Source of the DNA: Bryobacterales bacterium
Lineage (GTDB): Bacteria; Acidobacteriota; Terriglobia; Bryobacterales; Bryobacteraceae
Assembly (NCBI GenBank): GCA_003164035.1
Contig: PLRS01000122.1
Coordinates: 1-50,324 of the forward strand
Direction: 5' to 3'
DNA length: 50,324 nucleotides
Within the stretch, counting starts at the first letter, position 1, and each line of letters starts with the position of its first letter. Below are positions 6,484 to 15,424 of the stretch, piece after piece. The position numbers and the translations under genes were made by a program. Under the pieces are notes generated by a model that ran no database searches, was not told where the DNA came from, and saw only the letters and a list, made by a program, of their open reading frames with translations.

Positions 6484-8628
6484 TTACGGCAGCGCGAACG
6501 CTACGACGTAGTCGCCTAACTTCACGCCATCGATCTTGCCATGCCCGCCGGCGGCTACGACCACATATTGGCGGCCGCCGGCGCGGGCCCGGTACGTCAT
6601 TGGCGTGGCGATGGCCGAGGCCGGTACCCCGGCGTGCCATAGCTCGCGGCCGGTTTCGGTATCGAAGGCGCGGAAGGTGCTGTCCATGGTGGCGCCGATA
6701 AAGGTCAGGCCGCCGGCGGTCGTCAGCGGGCCGCCGAGAGTCGGTGTACCCCAAGCAATGGGCAGGGGAACGGGAGCCAGTTCTTTCACGGTCCCCAGCG
6801 GAACCTGCCATCGAATTTTGCCCGTGTTGGCGTCCACGGCGGCCAGCGTTCCCCAGGGCGGAGGGCTGCAGGGGAGGCCCCACGGCGAGAGTAGCGCTTT
6901 GCGCCGCATCACGTAGGGGGTTCCCTTCATGGGGGCGTACTCCCAGGCGCCCTCCATGCCTCCCGAATGGCTCCTGCGGCCCTTCACCTGCCCGCGCGGA
7001 ATCAGTTGGGCGATGAACGGCATGTTGGTTTGATTTACTACGATCAAGCCGTGCGAGCGATCGAAGGAGAGCCCGCCCCAATTGGTTCCGCCGGCATTGC
7101 CGGGATACTGAAGCGTGCCTTCGAGACTGGGCGGCGTGAAGATGCCGCCGCGGCGCAGGCCCTCGATGGTAGCGCGGCACCGGCCGCGATCCCACGGCGT
7201 CAGGCCCCAGGCGTCCCGCGGCTCCAGGCGGTCGGGCACCAGCCGGGGAGTGGCTACCGGGAAAGGCTGGGTGGGCGATAACCATTCGCCGGGCACGCCG
7301 CCTTGGGGCACCGGCCTCTCCTCCACGGGGAGCACGGGTTGTCCGGTGTCGCGATCCAGGATGAAGAGGTGCCCCATCTTACTCGGCTGGGCCAGCGCCG
7401 CAATGCGCTTGCCGCCGCGATCCACCTCGATCAGCGACGGCGCCGACGGCAGGTCGTAATCCCACAGATCGTGATGCACCACCTGGAAGGCCCACACCAC
7501 TTTGCCGGTCGAAGCGCGTAGCGCGACCACGGAATCCGCGTATTGATCCGGCCCCTTGCGCTCGCCGCCGTAGTAGTCGGGGCTGGGGCTGGTGGTGGGC
7601 AGAAAGACCAAATCATGCTCCGGATCGGCCGAGAGGGGGCCCCACACGTTGGCTGCGCCGGTGCGGTCGGCGCCATTCTGCCAGGTGGCTCGGGCGGGAT
7701 CGGCAGGGTCCCGCGGCACCGGGTCCCACGCCCAGACGAGCGCGCCGGTGCGCGCGTCGTATCCGCGCACCACACCGGAGGGCATGGCGACGCGATCGTT
7801 GTCGTTGATGGCCGAGCCCACCACCACCACGTCACCCACCACGGCCGGCGCCGAGGTGAAGTGATACTCGCCCGGGATGAGGTGGTCGATCTCCGAGGCG
7901 AGGTTGATGCCCGCCTTCAGGGGAACCTGACCGCCGGTTCCGAACCCGGCACAGGACTTCCCCGTTTCCGCATCCACCGCAATCAGGCGCCCGTCCAGCG
8001 TGGCTTCATAAATTGTTTTCCGGCACGCCTGTCCCGGCGGAAGTTTGGGATCGATCCGGCTCGCCAGTCCCCTGCACGTGAAGTCGTCGCCGTAATAGCC
8101 GATGCGTTCGAGCTTCGGATCGAAGGCCCACTTCTCTTTCCCCGTTTCCGCATCGAGCGCGATGATGCGGTTGAACGCGGTCGCGATATAGAGGGTGGCG
8201 TCCATCATCAGGGGCGTTGCCTCAAAGGTGCTCTTCGCGTGCAGCTTTTCCCCGTTCCAGGTGCCGGTGCCGTCCGACATGTCACCGGTGCGGTACATCC
8301 ACGCCACTTTGAGCCCGCCGACATTCGTTCTGGCAATTTCGCGAAGAGGCGAAAAACGCGAGCTCCCCGGATCGTTGCCGTACGTCGGCCACTCCTCGAC
8401 CGCGGCGGCGGAGTCCCGCACCGCAACCGGGCGCGTACACGCAACCAGGCTCAAAGCCAGGCAGAGCGTCAGGAGCCATTGCGCATCGGCTGGGTTCCGG
8501 CACGGCTCCGCGCGAAGACGCGAGCGTGCGAAACTTTGAAAGAATCGGCTGAGGCCGAACGGGCGCTGGCATAAACGGCTGCGCCCGGATGTTTTCTTCG
8601 ATCTACGATTTGCAGCGGGATGACCCAT
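6484..8628 (-). CDS. PQQ-dependent glucose-dehydrogenase-like quinoprotein
   Basis: 714 codons from the first in-frame ATG. Eight-bladed PQQ propeller of the membrane glucose dehydrogenase class, which oxidises sugars or alcohols in the periplasm and passes electrons to the respiratory chain. Typical pieces: WPTYGNDPGSSRFSPL, repeated blade ends such as IIALDAETGKEKWAF, VHHDLWDYDLPSAPSL, GTNWGGLSFD, and the C-terminal TPMTYRARAGGRQYVVVAAGG. There is no CxxCH, so no fused cytochrome. WLLTLCLALSLVACTRP is a lipoprotein signal, but in this frame it is preceded by about 50 unlikely residues. An ATG at 8486, one base out of frame, would start the protein naturally, so a one-base deletion near 8479-8486 is likely. 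Confidence 0.88.
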   Translation of the reverse strand: MGHPAANRRSKKTSGRSRLCQRPFGLSRFFQSFARSRLRAEPCRNPADAQWLLTLCLALSLVACTRPVAVRDSAAAVEEWPTYGNDPGSSRFSPLREIARTNVGGLKVAWMYRTGDMSDGTGTWNGEKLHAKSTFEATPLMMDATLYIATAFNRIIALDAETGKEKWAFDPKLERIGYYGDDFTCRGLASRIDPKLPPGQACRKTIYEATLDGRLIAVDAETGKSCAGFGTGGQVPLKAGINLASEIDHLIPGEYHFTSAPAVVGDVVVVGSAINDNDRVAMPSGVVRGYDARTGALVWAWDPVPRDPADPARATWQNGADRTGAANVWGPLSADPEHDLVFLPTTSPSPDYYGGERKGPDQYADSVVALRASTGKVVWAFQVVHHDLWDYDLPSAPSLIEVDRGGKRIAALAQPSKMGHLFILDRDTGQPVLPVEERPVPQGGVPGEWLSPTQPFPVATPRLVPDRLEPRDAWGLTPWDRGRCRATIEGLRRGGIFTPPSLEGTLQYPGNAGGTNWGGLSFDRSHGLIVVNQTNMPFIAQLIPRGQVKGRRSHSGGMEGAWEYAPMKGTPYVMRRKALLSPWGLPCSPPPWGTLAAVDANTGKIRWQVPLGTVKELAPVPLPIAWGTPTLGGPLTTAGGLTFIGATMDSTFRAFDTETGRELWHAGVPASAIATPMTYRARAGGRQYVVVAAGGHGKIDGVKLGDYVVAFALP

Positions 8629-8819
8629 ACCAGCATTCTGGAATGGGCCACTTCCCAGGTCAACCGTCGCGCGACCAGCCGGCTTTATTCCGGGAATGAT
8701 CGGGCCCGGAAACGCCGGGGCCGGCCCTTGGCTGTCCCGGCTTCTCAGGCGCGCGACTCGGGATGGCGGTCGTTACTGGGCGACTGGAGGAAACCCGCAA
8801 CGAAACTTCTGCGATTGGA

Positions 8820-8834
8820 GGTATACCTTATACC
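8820..8834. promoter_or_regulatory. Palindrome GGTATA-CCT-TATACC, possible operator
   Basis: A perfect 6-bp dyad with a 3-bp centre in the divergent promoter region, about 70 bp upstream of the cytochrome -10 candidate. Size and placement suit a small dimeric regulator. There is no second copy in this window to support it. Confidence 0.25.
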
Positions 8835-8901
8835 TTTGTCGCTCCCCGGAGAATTCCACTAGCGTTGCGAATAACTATAGTAGAAGACCTCACATTTGGA
8901 A

Positions 8902-8907
8902 TATAAT
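8902..8907 (+). promoter_or_regulatory. Candidate -10 element TATAAT for the cytochrome gene
   Basis: Exact sigma-70 -10 consensus 55 bp upstream of the ATG at 8963 in an AT-rich patch. The -35 position 17 bp upstream (about 8879-8884) is a poor match, so this is a weak or activator-dependent promoter if real. Confidence 0.3.
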
Positions 8908-8962
8908 CAGACCTGAATAGCCTATGTAAGGCGATTTTCTTTTAGAAACAGGAGTTTTCACG

Positions 8963-10774
8963 ATGGGAGTCTGCAGGAACCAACGACTTCCCAGGGCGCT
9001 AGCTGGTCTTCCGGCACTGGCGCTGATGGCTGTGGCCGCCACGACCACATTGAGTGCGCAAACCGTTATGGCCCCGCGCCTGGTAGTGCGGGCGCTGACA
9101 AACGGCGACATCTCCACTTATCAGCTACCGTCCACGACGCAGAACTCGGGCGGATTGAACACGGTAGGGTTGGGCGAGCCGCTGTACTTAGAGGTACAGG
9201 TCGATATCAGCTACACGGCCAGCCAGGTTTCCCCAGTGGTCTGGAGTTTGACCACCAAGCCGGCTACTTCGACGGCTGCGCTGGTGGCGAGTCCGCTGGG
9301 GTCGAACGTTCCCATTGCCGAACCGTCGGACCGGTTGGCGTATCAAGTGGCTGGACGGCAATTGCTGCGGCCGGACGTGCATGGAATTTACGTCGTAAGC
9401 GCCACGGTCACCGCGGGCAGCGCCGGGTCGACGACGGTGGCGCAAACGTACATCGCCGGTACGTATGTCGGCATATCCGCATGCAAGACGTGCCATAACG
9501 GGGGACTGGCGACGGTAATGGTGCCATCGTGGTCGCAGACGGCTCACGCCAGCATTTTCACCGGTGGCGTCAACGGAGTCGACGGCAGCGAGTACGGCGC
9601 CAATTGCATTCCCTGCCACACCGTCGGCTACGACGCGAACTCGACCGTGCAGGACGGCGGTTTCTCCGCCCTGGCCTCGCAATTGAGCTGGAAACTTCCC
9701 AGCGTCCTGCAGGCGGGTAATTTCGCCGCCATGCCGGCCGCCTTGCAGAACGTGGCCAATATTCAGTGCGAGAACTGCCACGGACCCGGCAGCGAGCACG
9801 CCAATTACGGTGGCGACACGGTTGCCATTTCGGTACCCACCAATACCGGGGCGTGCAGCCAGTGCCACGACGAGCCCAGCCATCACATCAAGAGCGCCGC
9901 GTGGGCCAACTCCATGCACGCCGTGACCACTACCGACCCGGCCGGTAACGCCACCTGCGTCGGCTGCCACACCGGCACCGCCTTCATCGCCAGGATGAAT
10001 GGCGCCACCATCACCGACACCACCTATCATTCCATCGATTGCTACACCTGCCACGAGCCGCACGGGCTGACCGCGCCTGCCAACGATTCGCACCTGATCC
10101 GGAATATGAAGTCGGCGACCCTGGGCAATGGAGTGCAGGTCACCACCGCCGGAGAGGGGATCCTGTGCATGCAGTGCCACCAGGCCCGCGTCAATGCCGC
10201 GACCTACGTGGATAGCACGGCCGGAAGCGCCCACTATGGCCCGCACGAAGGCCCGCAAGCCGACATGCTGATGGGCACCAACGGCTACACCTACGGAGCA
10301 AACATTCCCAGTTCCGCGCACCAGTACGTGGTCCAAAACACCTGCGTCGACTGCCACATGCAGACCGTGGCCTCGACCGATCCGGCGTTCCTGAATGCCG
10401 GAGACCACACCTTCAAGACAACTTATGCGCCTACCGGGAAGGCCGCCGAAGATCTAGTGGCTGCCTGCCAAACCTGCCATGGGCCGGAAGTCACCAGCTT
10501 TAACTTCCCGTTGTTCGACTATAACGGCGACGGTGTGATCAATGGCGTACAGAGCGAGGTGCAGTCTCTGATGGACCAGCTTTCCACCATGCTGCCGCCC
10601 AATAACTCGGTGAAAACGTCGCTCACCATCGACTCCACCTGGACCAAGTCGCAGCTCGAAGCGGCTTACAACTGGCAGTTCGTCAATAACGACGGCAGCC
10701 GTGGGATACACAACACGGCATACGCGGTGGGGCTGCTGAAGGCTTCCATCGCCAACCTGCAAAGCCAGAAGTAG
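8963..10774 (+). CDS. Secreted nine-heme c-type cytochrome
   Basis: 603 residues with a signal peptide (hydrophobic core ALAGLPALALMAVAA, cleavage near LSAQT). After a beta-rich domain of about 170 residues come nine CxxCH haem c sites: Cys174, 215, 269, 298, 332, 360, 402, 461 and 502. Several extra His residues could be distal ligands. Near the C-terminus, DYNGDGVINGVQSEV is a dockerin/EF-hand-like calcium loop. The spacing fits multihaem cytochromes of the NrfA/doubled-CxxCH kind. It probably moves electrons in the periplasm or at the cell surface. AGGAG at 8950-8954 gives a good start. It is divergent from a quinoprotein dehydrogenase that could feed it electrons. Confidence 0.92.
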   Translation: MGVCRNQRLPRALAGLPALALMAVAATTTLSAQTVMAPRLVVRALTNGDISTYQLPSTTQNSGGLNTVGLGEPLYLEVQVDISYTASQVSPVVWSLTTKPATSTAALVASPLGSNVPIAEPSDRLAYQVAGRQLLRPDVHGIYVVSATVTAGSAGSTTVAQTYIAGTYVGISACKTCHNGGLATVMVPSWSQTAHASIFTGGVNGVDGSEYGANCIPCHTVGYDANSTVQDGGFSALASQLSWKLPSVLQAGNFAAMPAALQNVANIQCENCHGPGSEHANYGGDTVAISVPTNTGACSQCHDEPSHHIKSAAWANSMHAVTTTDPAGNATCVGCHTGTAFIARMNGATITDTTYHSIDCYTCHEPHGLTAPANDSHLIRNMKSATLGNGVQVTTAGEGILCMQCHQARVNAATYVDSTAGSAHYGPHEGPQADMLMGTNGYTYGANIPSSAHQYVVQNTCVDCHMQTVASTDPAFLNAGDHTFKTTYAPTGKAAEDLVAACQTCHGPEVTSFNFPLFDYNGDGVINGVQSEVQSLMDQLSTMLPPNNSVKTSLTIDSTWTKSQLEAAYNWQFVNNDGSRGIHNTAYAVGLLKASIANLQSQK

Positions 10775-10786
10775 CGGCGCCGTACA

Positions 10787-10820
10787 TGGGCGTGACTCCA
10801 GGTGCACGGAGTCACGCCCA
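10787..10820. terminator. Bidirectional hairpin terminator
   Basis: A perfect 13-bp stem (TGGGCGTGACTCC and its complement) with an 8-nt loop, placed between the stop of the cytochrome (10774) and the convergent end of the UvrC-like gene (10836). No U-tract on either side, so it may slow polymerase or protect 3' ends rather than act as a classic intrinsic terminator. Confidence 0.65.
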
Positions 10821-10835
10821 CCCGGCACGCGAACC

Positions 10836-11945
10836 TCACTCCCTGGCGCTCGCCACGCGCGAGATGGCATGGACTAGCTTGCGATAGGGCACGCCGCCGG
10901 GGATTTCCCAATCGAGCCACTCGCCATCGCGCCAGCTCGAATAGAACCAGCGCGCCAGCAAAGCCAGCGTCTCTTCCCGCTCCCGTACGGCGAGGCGCTC
11001 CGGCCCTAGCGCATCGTAGATTTCGTGGAGCTTGGCATCGAGCGGAGCCGGCTTGCCCTCCTTCACCTCGAAAGTCAGCCGCACCGGCGGTTGCACGTGC
11101 CCCTCCACCACGAACCACAACTCCACCGCGCCGGGCTCGACGGAACGTGTGACGGCCACGCCGCTCAGCCGCTCCACGTCGCACGCCAGTTCGTCGCGGA
11201 GCTTGAGCACGTCGCGCACTTTTTCGTAGCGTTTATGAAGACGCGCCGCTTCTTCGAACTGCATCTGGTCGCTCAAGCGGTCGCGCGCGTGCGCAATGGA
11301 ATCGAGCAGCGAATGGCCGCCGGTGTGCAGAAACTCGGTCACGCGCGCCACTTCATGGCCATATTCGGCGGGGCCGACTACCTGCTGGCAGGGCCGCAGG
11401 CACATTCCCATTTCGCCGTACATGCAGCCGGGGTGATCGGGCGAGGGCGCCAGATCCTCCTGGCAGCGGCGCAGTTGGTAAAGGTCCAGGAACTGGGATT
11501 CGAAACGCTCCGCCGAGGCGCGGGAGCGGAAGGGCCCGAAGTAGAGCGCCCCGGAGCGCGAAAGGTGGGTCGAGACCTGGCTGCGCGGGAACGCGTTCGA
11601 GAGCACCAGCTTCAGATAGGGCGGCAGGCGCAGCTTCATCAGGTCGCGATAGGTTTCGGGAAAATGCTGGCGCGCCAGCCGGTAGAACAGCAGGCTGGAT
11701 TCGAGCGCCGAGGCGGTGAGCCAATACTCGATGCGCCGCGCGGTATGGCGCAGGTTGAGCAGGCGGGACGGACGCTCGCGCTCCTTCAACAGGCGCAGCA
11801 GGCGGCGGCGCAGCATGCCAGTCCTCGAAAGATACGGTTCGCCTTCGGCCGGCCAAACGAGGAACACCGCCGGGCAGTTGGGCAGAGCCGCCAGCGCGGC
11901 ATCGAGGCCCGCCAGATCGGCGGCGATGTCGATCGAGCCGGTCAC
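10836..11945 (-). CDS. Shortened UvrC-like protein
   Basis: 369 residues; true UvrC has about 600. The order follows the UvrC N-terminal half: a GIY-YIG-like region (AVFLVWPAEGEPYL, residues 26-39), RIEYWLTASALESSLL matching the segment with the catalytic Glu, PPYLKLVLSNAFPR, ALYFGPFRSRASAERF, a C-x(n)-C region (CMYGEMGMCLRPC), and a UVR helical hairpin (SDQMQFEEAARLHKRYEKV). The two signature tyrosines of GIY-YIG are not visible, and the RNase-H-like nuclease and HhH domains are absent. Normal incision is therefore doubtful; a Cho-like or structural role is possible. GTG start, 13 bp behind thrS, probably co-transcribed. Confidence 0.8.
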   Translation of the reverse strand: MTGSIDIAADLAGLDAALAALPNCPAVFLVWPAEGEPYLSRTGMLRRRLLRLLKERERPSRLLNLRHTARRIEYWLTASALESSLLFYRLARQHFPETYRDLMKLRLPPYLKLVLSNAFPRSQVSTHLSRSGALYFGPFRSRASAERFESQFLDLYQLRRCQEDLAPSPDHPGCMYGEMGMCLRPCQQVVGPAEYGHEVARVTEFLHTGGHSLLDSIAHARDRLSDQMQFEEAARLHKRYEKVRDVLKLRDELACDVERLSGVAVTRSVEPGAVELWFVVEGHVQPPVRLTFEVKEGKPAPLDAKLHEIYDALGPERLAVREREETLALLARWFYSSWRDGEWLDWEIPGGVPYRKLVHAISRVASARE

Positions 11946-11958
11946 TGGCTGGGACTTC

Positions 11959-13893
11959 CTACTCCGTAACCGCCTTGCTCTCGATCAGCGCCCGAATCCC
12001 GGCCAAGAATTCCTCCGGGGTCTTGGCGCCCTGGTCGCCGTGCTTGCGGTTGCGCACGGCCACTTTACCGTTCTCCTGCTCGCGGTCGCCCACCACCAGC
12101 ATGAAGGGGATTTTCTGCAACTGGGCGTCGCGGATTTTCAGGTTCACCTTTTCGTTGCGTTCATCCACGGAGGCGCGGATGCCGGCGGTTTCGAGCCGAT
12201 TCAGGATGCCGCGGGCGTATTCGGTCTGGCGGTCGGTGATGGGCAGCACGATGGCTTGCACCGGCGCCAACCACACCGGAAACGCCCCGGCGTAAAGCTC
12301 GATCAGGTAGGCGATCATGCGCTCCATGGTGCTGACGACGGCGCGGTGGATCATCACCGGACGGTGCTGCTTGCCGTCGGCGGCGATATATTCCAGGGCG
12401 AACTGGCTGGGCAGGTGGAAATCGACCTGGATGGTGGAATAGGTCTCTTCGTGCCCCATCACATCGGCGAGCTGGATATCGAGCTTGGGCCCGTAGAACG
12501 CCGCTTCGCCCGGAGCTTCCACGTAGGGAAGGCCGAGCGAATCCATGGCCTCGCGCAGCACGCGCTCGCCGAGCGCCCACATCTCGGGATTGTCGACGTA
12601 TTTTTCTTTCTTGACGTCGTCGTGCAGCGACAACCGGTAGCGGTACTGGGTGATGCCCAGATCCTTGTAGACCTGCTCGACCAGTTGCATCACCTTGGTG
12701 AATTCTTCCTTGATCTGGTCCGGGCGGCAGAAAATGTGCGCGTCGTTCAATGTCATGGCGCGAACGCGGCTGAGCCCGCTCAACGCGCCGGAGCGTTCGT
12801 AGCGGTACATGGTACCCAGCTCGGCGATCCTCACCGGCAGATCGCGATAGCTGCGCTGCCTGGATTCGTAGACCAGGATATGATGGGGACAGTTCATCGG
12901 CCGCAAGACCATCTGCTCGGTTTCGAGATCCATCGGCGGGAACATATCATCTTTATAATGCTCCCAGTGGCCGGAGCGCTTATAAAGGTCCACCTTGGCC
13001 AGGTCGGGCGTATAGACGTGCTGGTAGCCGGTGGAGCGTTCCTTCTCCAGAATGTAGTCTTCCAGCAGGCGGCGGATGGTGGCGCCCTTGGGCAGCCAGA
13101 GCGGCAGGCCGGAGCCCACGGCCTCGTTGACGGTGAATAATTCGAGCTCCTTGCCCAGTTTGCGGTGGTCGCGCTTCTTGGCTTCCTCCAGCCGGTTGAG
13201 ATATTCTTCCAGTTCCTTCTGGGTGAAGAAGGCGGTGCCGTAGATGCGCTGCAACTGCTTGTTGTGCTCGTCGCCCTTCCAATAAGCGCCAGCGATGGAG
13301 AGCAGCTTGAAGGCTTTGATCTTCGAGGTATCGGGCAGGTGCGGCCCGCGGCAGAAATCGATAAACGCGGGGCCGAGGGTATATTCGGTGAAGATTTCGC
13401 CGGCGCGCTCGGCGATCAGCTCGCACTTCATCCAGGCCTCGGAGTATTTCTTCAGCCCCTCTTCCTTGCGGGTGAAGATGCGCTCGTACGGGATATGGCG
13501 GTTCCGGATCTCCCACATTTTCTTCTCGATCTTTTCCAGGTCTTCGGGCGTGAACGCGGTGGGACGGTCGAAATCGTAATAGAAGCCGTTTTCGATGGGC
13601 GGGCCGATACCGAGCTTGGTTTCGGGATACAACTCGAGCACAGCGGCGGCCAGCAGATGGGCGGTGGAATGGCGGTAGACGTACAGCGCTTCGGAATTCT
13701 TAGCGGTCAGAATCTCCAGGCTGGCGCTCTTTTCGATGGGCTGGTCCAGGTCCGCCAGGTTGCCGTCCAGCTTGGCGACCAGGGCGGCGTCGGCCAGGCG
13801 CGGGCTGATGGAGCGCGCTACGTCGATGGGGCGCGTGCCCGCTTCAACCGCCTGTCGGCTGCCGTCGGGCAGGGTGATCTCGATTTGACTCAT
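11959..13893 (-). CDS. thrS: Threonyl-tRNA synthetase
   Basis: 644 residues, normal length. It charges tRNA-Thr and hydrolyses mischarged Ser-tRNA-Thr. TGS domain at 1-62 (MSQIEITLPDGSRQAVEAG), editing domain with HSTAH at 75-79, class II catalytic core with RPMNCPHH near 331-338 (zinc ligand Cys335), MYRYERSGAL (motif 2) near 361 and LNDAHIFC with His385, and a C-terminal anticodon-binding domain (PVQAIVLPITDRQ to the end). All key residues are present. It is the first gene of a two-gene minus-strand unit with the UvrC-like gene. I saw no T-box leader upstream. Confidence 0.97.
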   Translation of the reverse strand: MSQIEITLPDGSRQAVEAGTRPIDVARSISPRLADAALVAKLDGNLADLDQPIEKSASLEILTAKNSEALYVYRHSTAHLLAAAVLELYPETKLGIGPPIENGFYYDFDRPTAFTPEDLEKIEKKMWEIRNRHIPYERIFTRKEEGLKKYSEAWMKCELIAERAGEIFTEYTLGPAFIDFCRGPHLPDTSKIKAFKLLSIAGAYWKGDEHNKQLQRIYGTAFFTQKELEEYLNRLEEAKKRDHRKLGKELELFTVNEAVGSGLPLWLPKGATIRRLLEDYILEKERSTGYQHVYTPDLAKVDLYKRSGHWEHYKDDMFPPMDLETEQMVLRPMNCPHHILVYESRQRSYRDLPVRIAELGTMYRYERSGALSGLSRVRAMTLNDAHIFCRPDQIKEEFTKVMQLVEQVYKDLGITQYRYRLSLHDDVKKEKYVDNPEMWALGERVLREAMDSLGLPYVEAPGEAAFYGPKLDIQLADVMGHEETYSTIQVDFHLPSQFALEYIAADGKQHRPVMIHRAVVSTMERMIAYLIELYAGAFPVWLAPVQAIVLPITDRQTEYARGILNRLETAGIRASVDERNEKVNLKIRDAQLQKIPFMLVVGDREQENGKVAVRNRKHGDQGAKTPEEFLAGIRALIESKAVTE

Positions 13894-14132
13894 AGGGAAA
13901 TCTCAGCGTAACAGCTTTCGTGAGTTGGCGGACCGGGGTGGGGTTGGCGCTTCCGCCTGCACGCGAACATGGCGCCGCAACCGCCCCGCATGCGGGCATG
14001 CCGCGCGTTCCGCCAGGGAGATGGACGCAGGGGCCAGCCGCGACTATACTTGACGTTTTGGGGCGAGGCTTGGATGATCACGACATGAACGTGGCTGAAG
14101 GGCGAGCGACACAGCATCCTCATGGAGCTCTG
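13894..14132. other. Divergent intergenic region thrS / membrane-protein remnant
   Basis: 239 bp without a gene; it must hold the thrS promoter on the minus strand. The plus-strand frame is open here, but an ATG with GGAG at 14124-14127 makes 14133 the better start. Confidence 0.4.
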
Positions 14133-15420
14133 ATGGCACAGGAACGCTTGCGAGTTTCCGAGGCGATACGTGGTATCGGATATGCGGCCCTACTTGTGTG
14201 GGTGAACGCCTATATTTGCCGCGAGATGTTTGTCCGCTACACACCGCGCATGAACTCGATGCAGGGCTTCTGGATCGCCATGTCCCGGCTCGCTGGCGCG
14301 GGCTGGCTTCGCTCCCAGTGGTGGCGCTATTGGGACTGTGGATCGCCGGTCGAGTTCATCTACTCGCCCCTTGTGCCCGCAATGAGCGCCTGGACCGCGG
14401 CGGTTCGCGGAATCCCTCACGCCGACGCGTTTCAAACGGTCTCCGGCTTCGTCTATTGGGTGGGCCCGGTCACCCTGTTCGTAATGGCGTGGCTGTTGAC
14501 GCGCGCGCCCGGCCATGCTTTTGCGGCCGCGTTGCTCTACTCGCTCACCGCGCCTTCGCAACTGATCGTGCCCGACGCCCGGTTCTCGATCCAGCACCTG
14601 TGGGATGCTCGCCGTCTCTACCTGGCCACGGTTTGGGACGAAACGCCGCATCTGGCTGCATTGGCCATTCTGCCGCTGGTGATTCTGTTCCTCTCGCTCG
14701 CCATCCGAGCGCGCCGCCCGGTGTACTACGCTGCCGCCACGTTGGCCATAGTCCTTTGTTCGCTCTCGAGCGACTTCGGCCCCATTCTTACGGCAATGGC
14801 GAGCCTGTGCCTGCTGTTTGTGCTGCGCCCGGCGGGATGTGGTCCGGAACCTGCTGGCGGCTAGCGGGATCGGGCTGTTTTCGTATGCCATCTGTTCTCC
14901 GTTCCTTTCGCCGGCCAGCATCCGGGCGATTGGCCAGGCCTCGGCCGGCGGCGGCGGGGGCTCTTGGACCATAGGCTCGTTCACGGCACTGGCAATCGTG
15001 GCCGTGGGATGGGCGCTGCTGTGGCACTGCCTGCGCCGTTGGACTCCCGATTGGCGCCTGCAGTTCTTCGCGCTTTTCGCCTGGCTGACCGGCAGCGTGC
15101 CGCTCATTGCCACCTGTCTGAACCGGCAATTCCTGCCGCAGTCGGGCCGCTACAAGGTCGAGATGGAGTTCTCGCTTGCGCTTTTGGTCGTATTCGCCTT
15201 GCGGCCGCTCTTTGCGAGGATCCCGCGCCCGCTTAGAATCTGCTTGTTGTTCCTGTTCGTTTCGCTCGCAGGGGAACAAATCGTCGCCGAACGGAGGTTC
15301 GCCAAAGCCGTTCTGGCGCCTGCCGACGCGACCCGGACGATTGAATACCGGGCCTCCGCTTGGGCGCGGGATCATCTCCGGGGCGTCCGCGTCATGATGC
15401 CCGGATCGATCGGGCAATGA
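14133..15420 (+). pseudogene. Multi-pass membrane protein (PTPS-related / glycosyltransferase-like), frameshifted
   Basis: Starts at MAQERLRVSEAIRGIGYAAL. Hydrophobic segments include YAALLVWVNAYI, TLFVMAWLLT, LAILPLVILFLSLAI, IGSFTALAIVAVGWALLW and FSLALLVVFALRP. The first frame stops at 14864, but the protein continues one frame over from about 14830 (RRDVVRNLLAASGIGLFSY) to 15420. One extra C in the CCC run at 14828-14830 explains the shift. The second frame ends at MMPGSIGQ, where related proteins continue with a long extracytoplasmic part. The rest of the gene reappears after 15425 in a third frame, so the gene is dead in its present form unless these are assembly errors. Confidence 0.7.
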
Positions 15421-15424
15421 CGAT

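Larger units (their letters stand above)
8629..8962. promoter_or_regulatory. Divergent intergenic region between quinoprotein and cytochrome genes
   Basis: 334 bp with no gene. The right half is AT-rich against a GC-rich background, as expected for a promoter. It holds a short palindrome at 8820-8834 and a TATAAT at 8902-8907 (both listed separately). The left half shows only GC-rich sequence with no motif I can name. Both flanking genes would be driven from here. Confidence 0.5.

Noticed and set aside
13894-14132. T-box or other riboswitch ahead of thrS
   Set aside because: No specifier stem or T-box core sequence is visible, and such leaders are rare outside Gram-positive bacteria.
14818-14864. 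Programmed ribosomal frameshifting in the membrane protein
   Set aside because: No slippery heptamer or following structure, and the gene has further lesions downstream, so decay is simpler.
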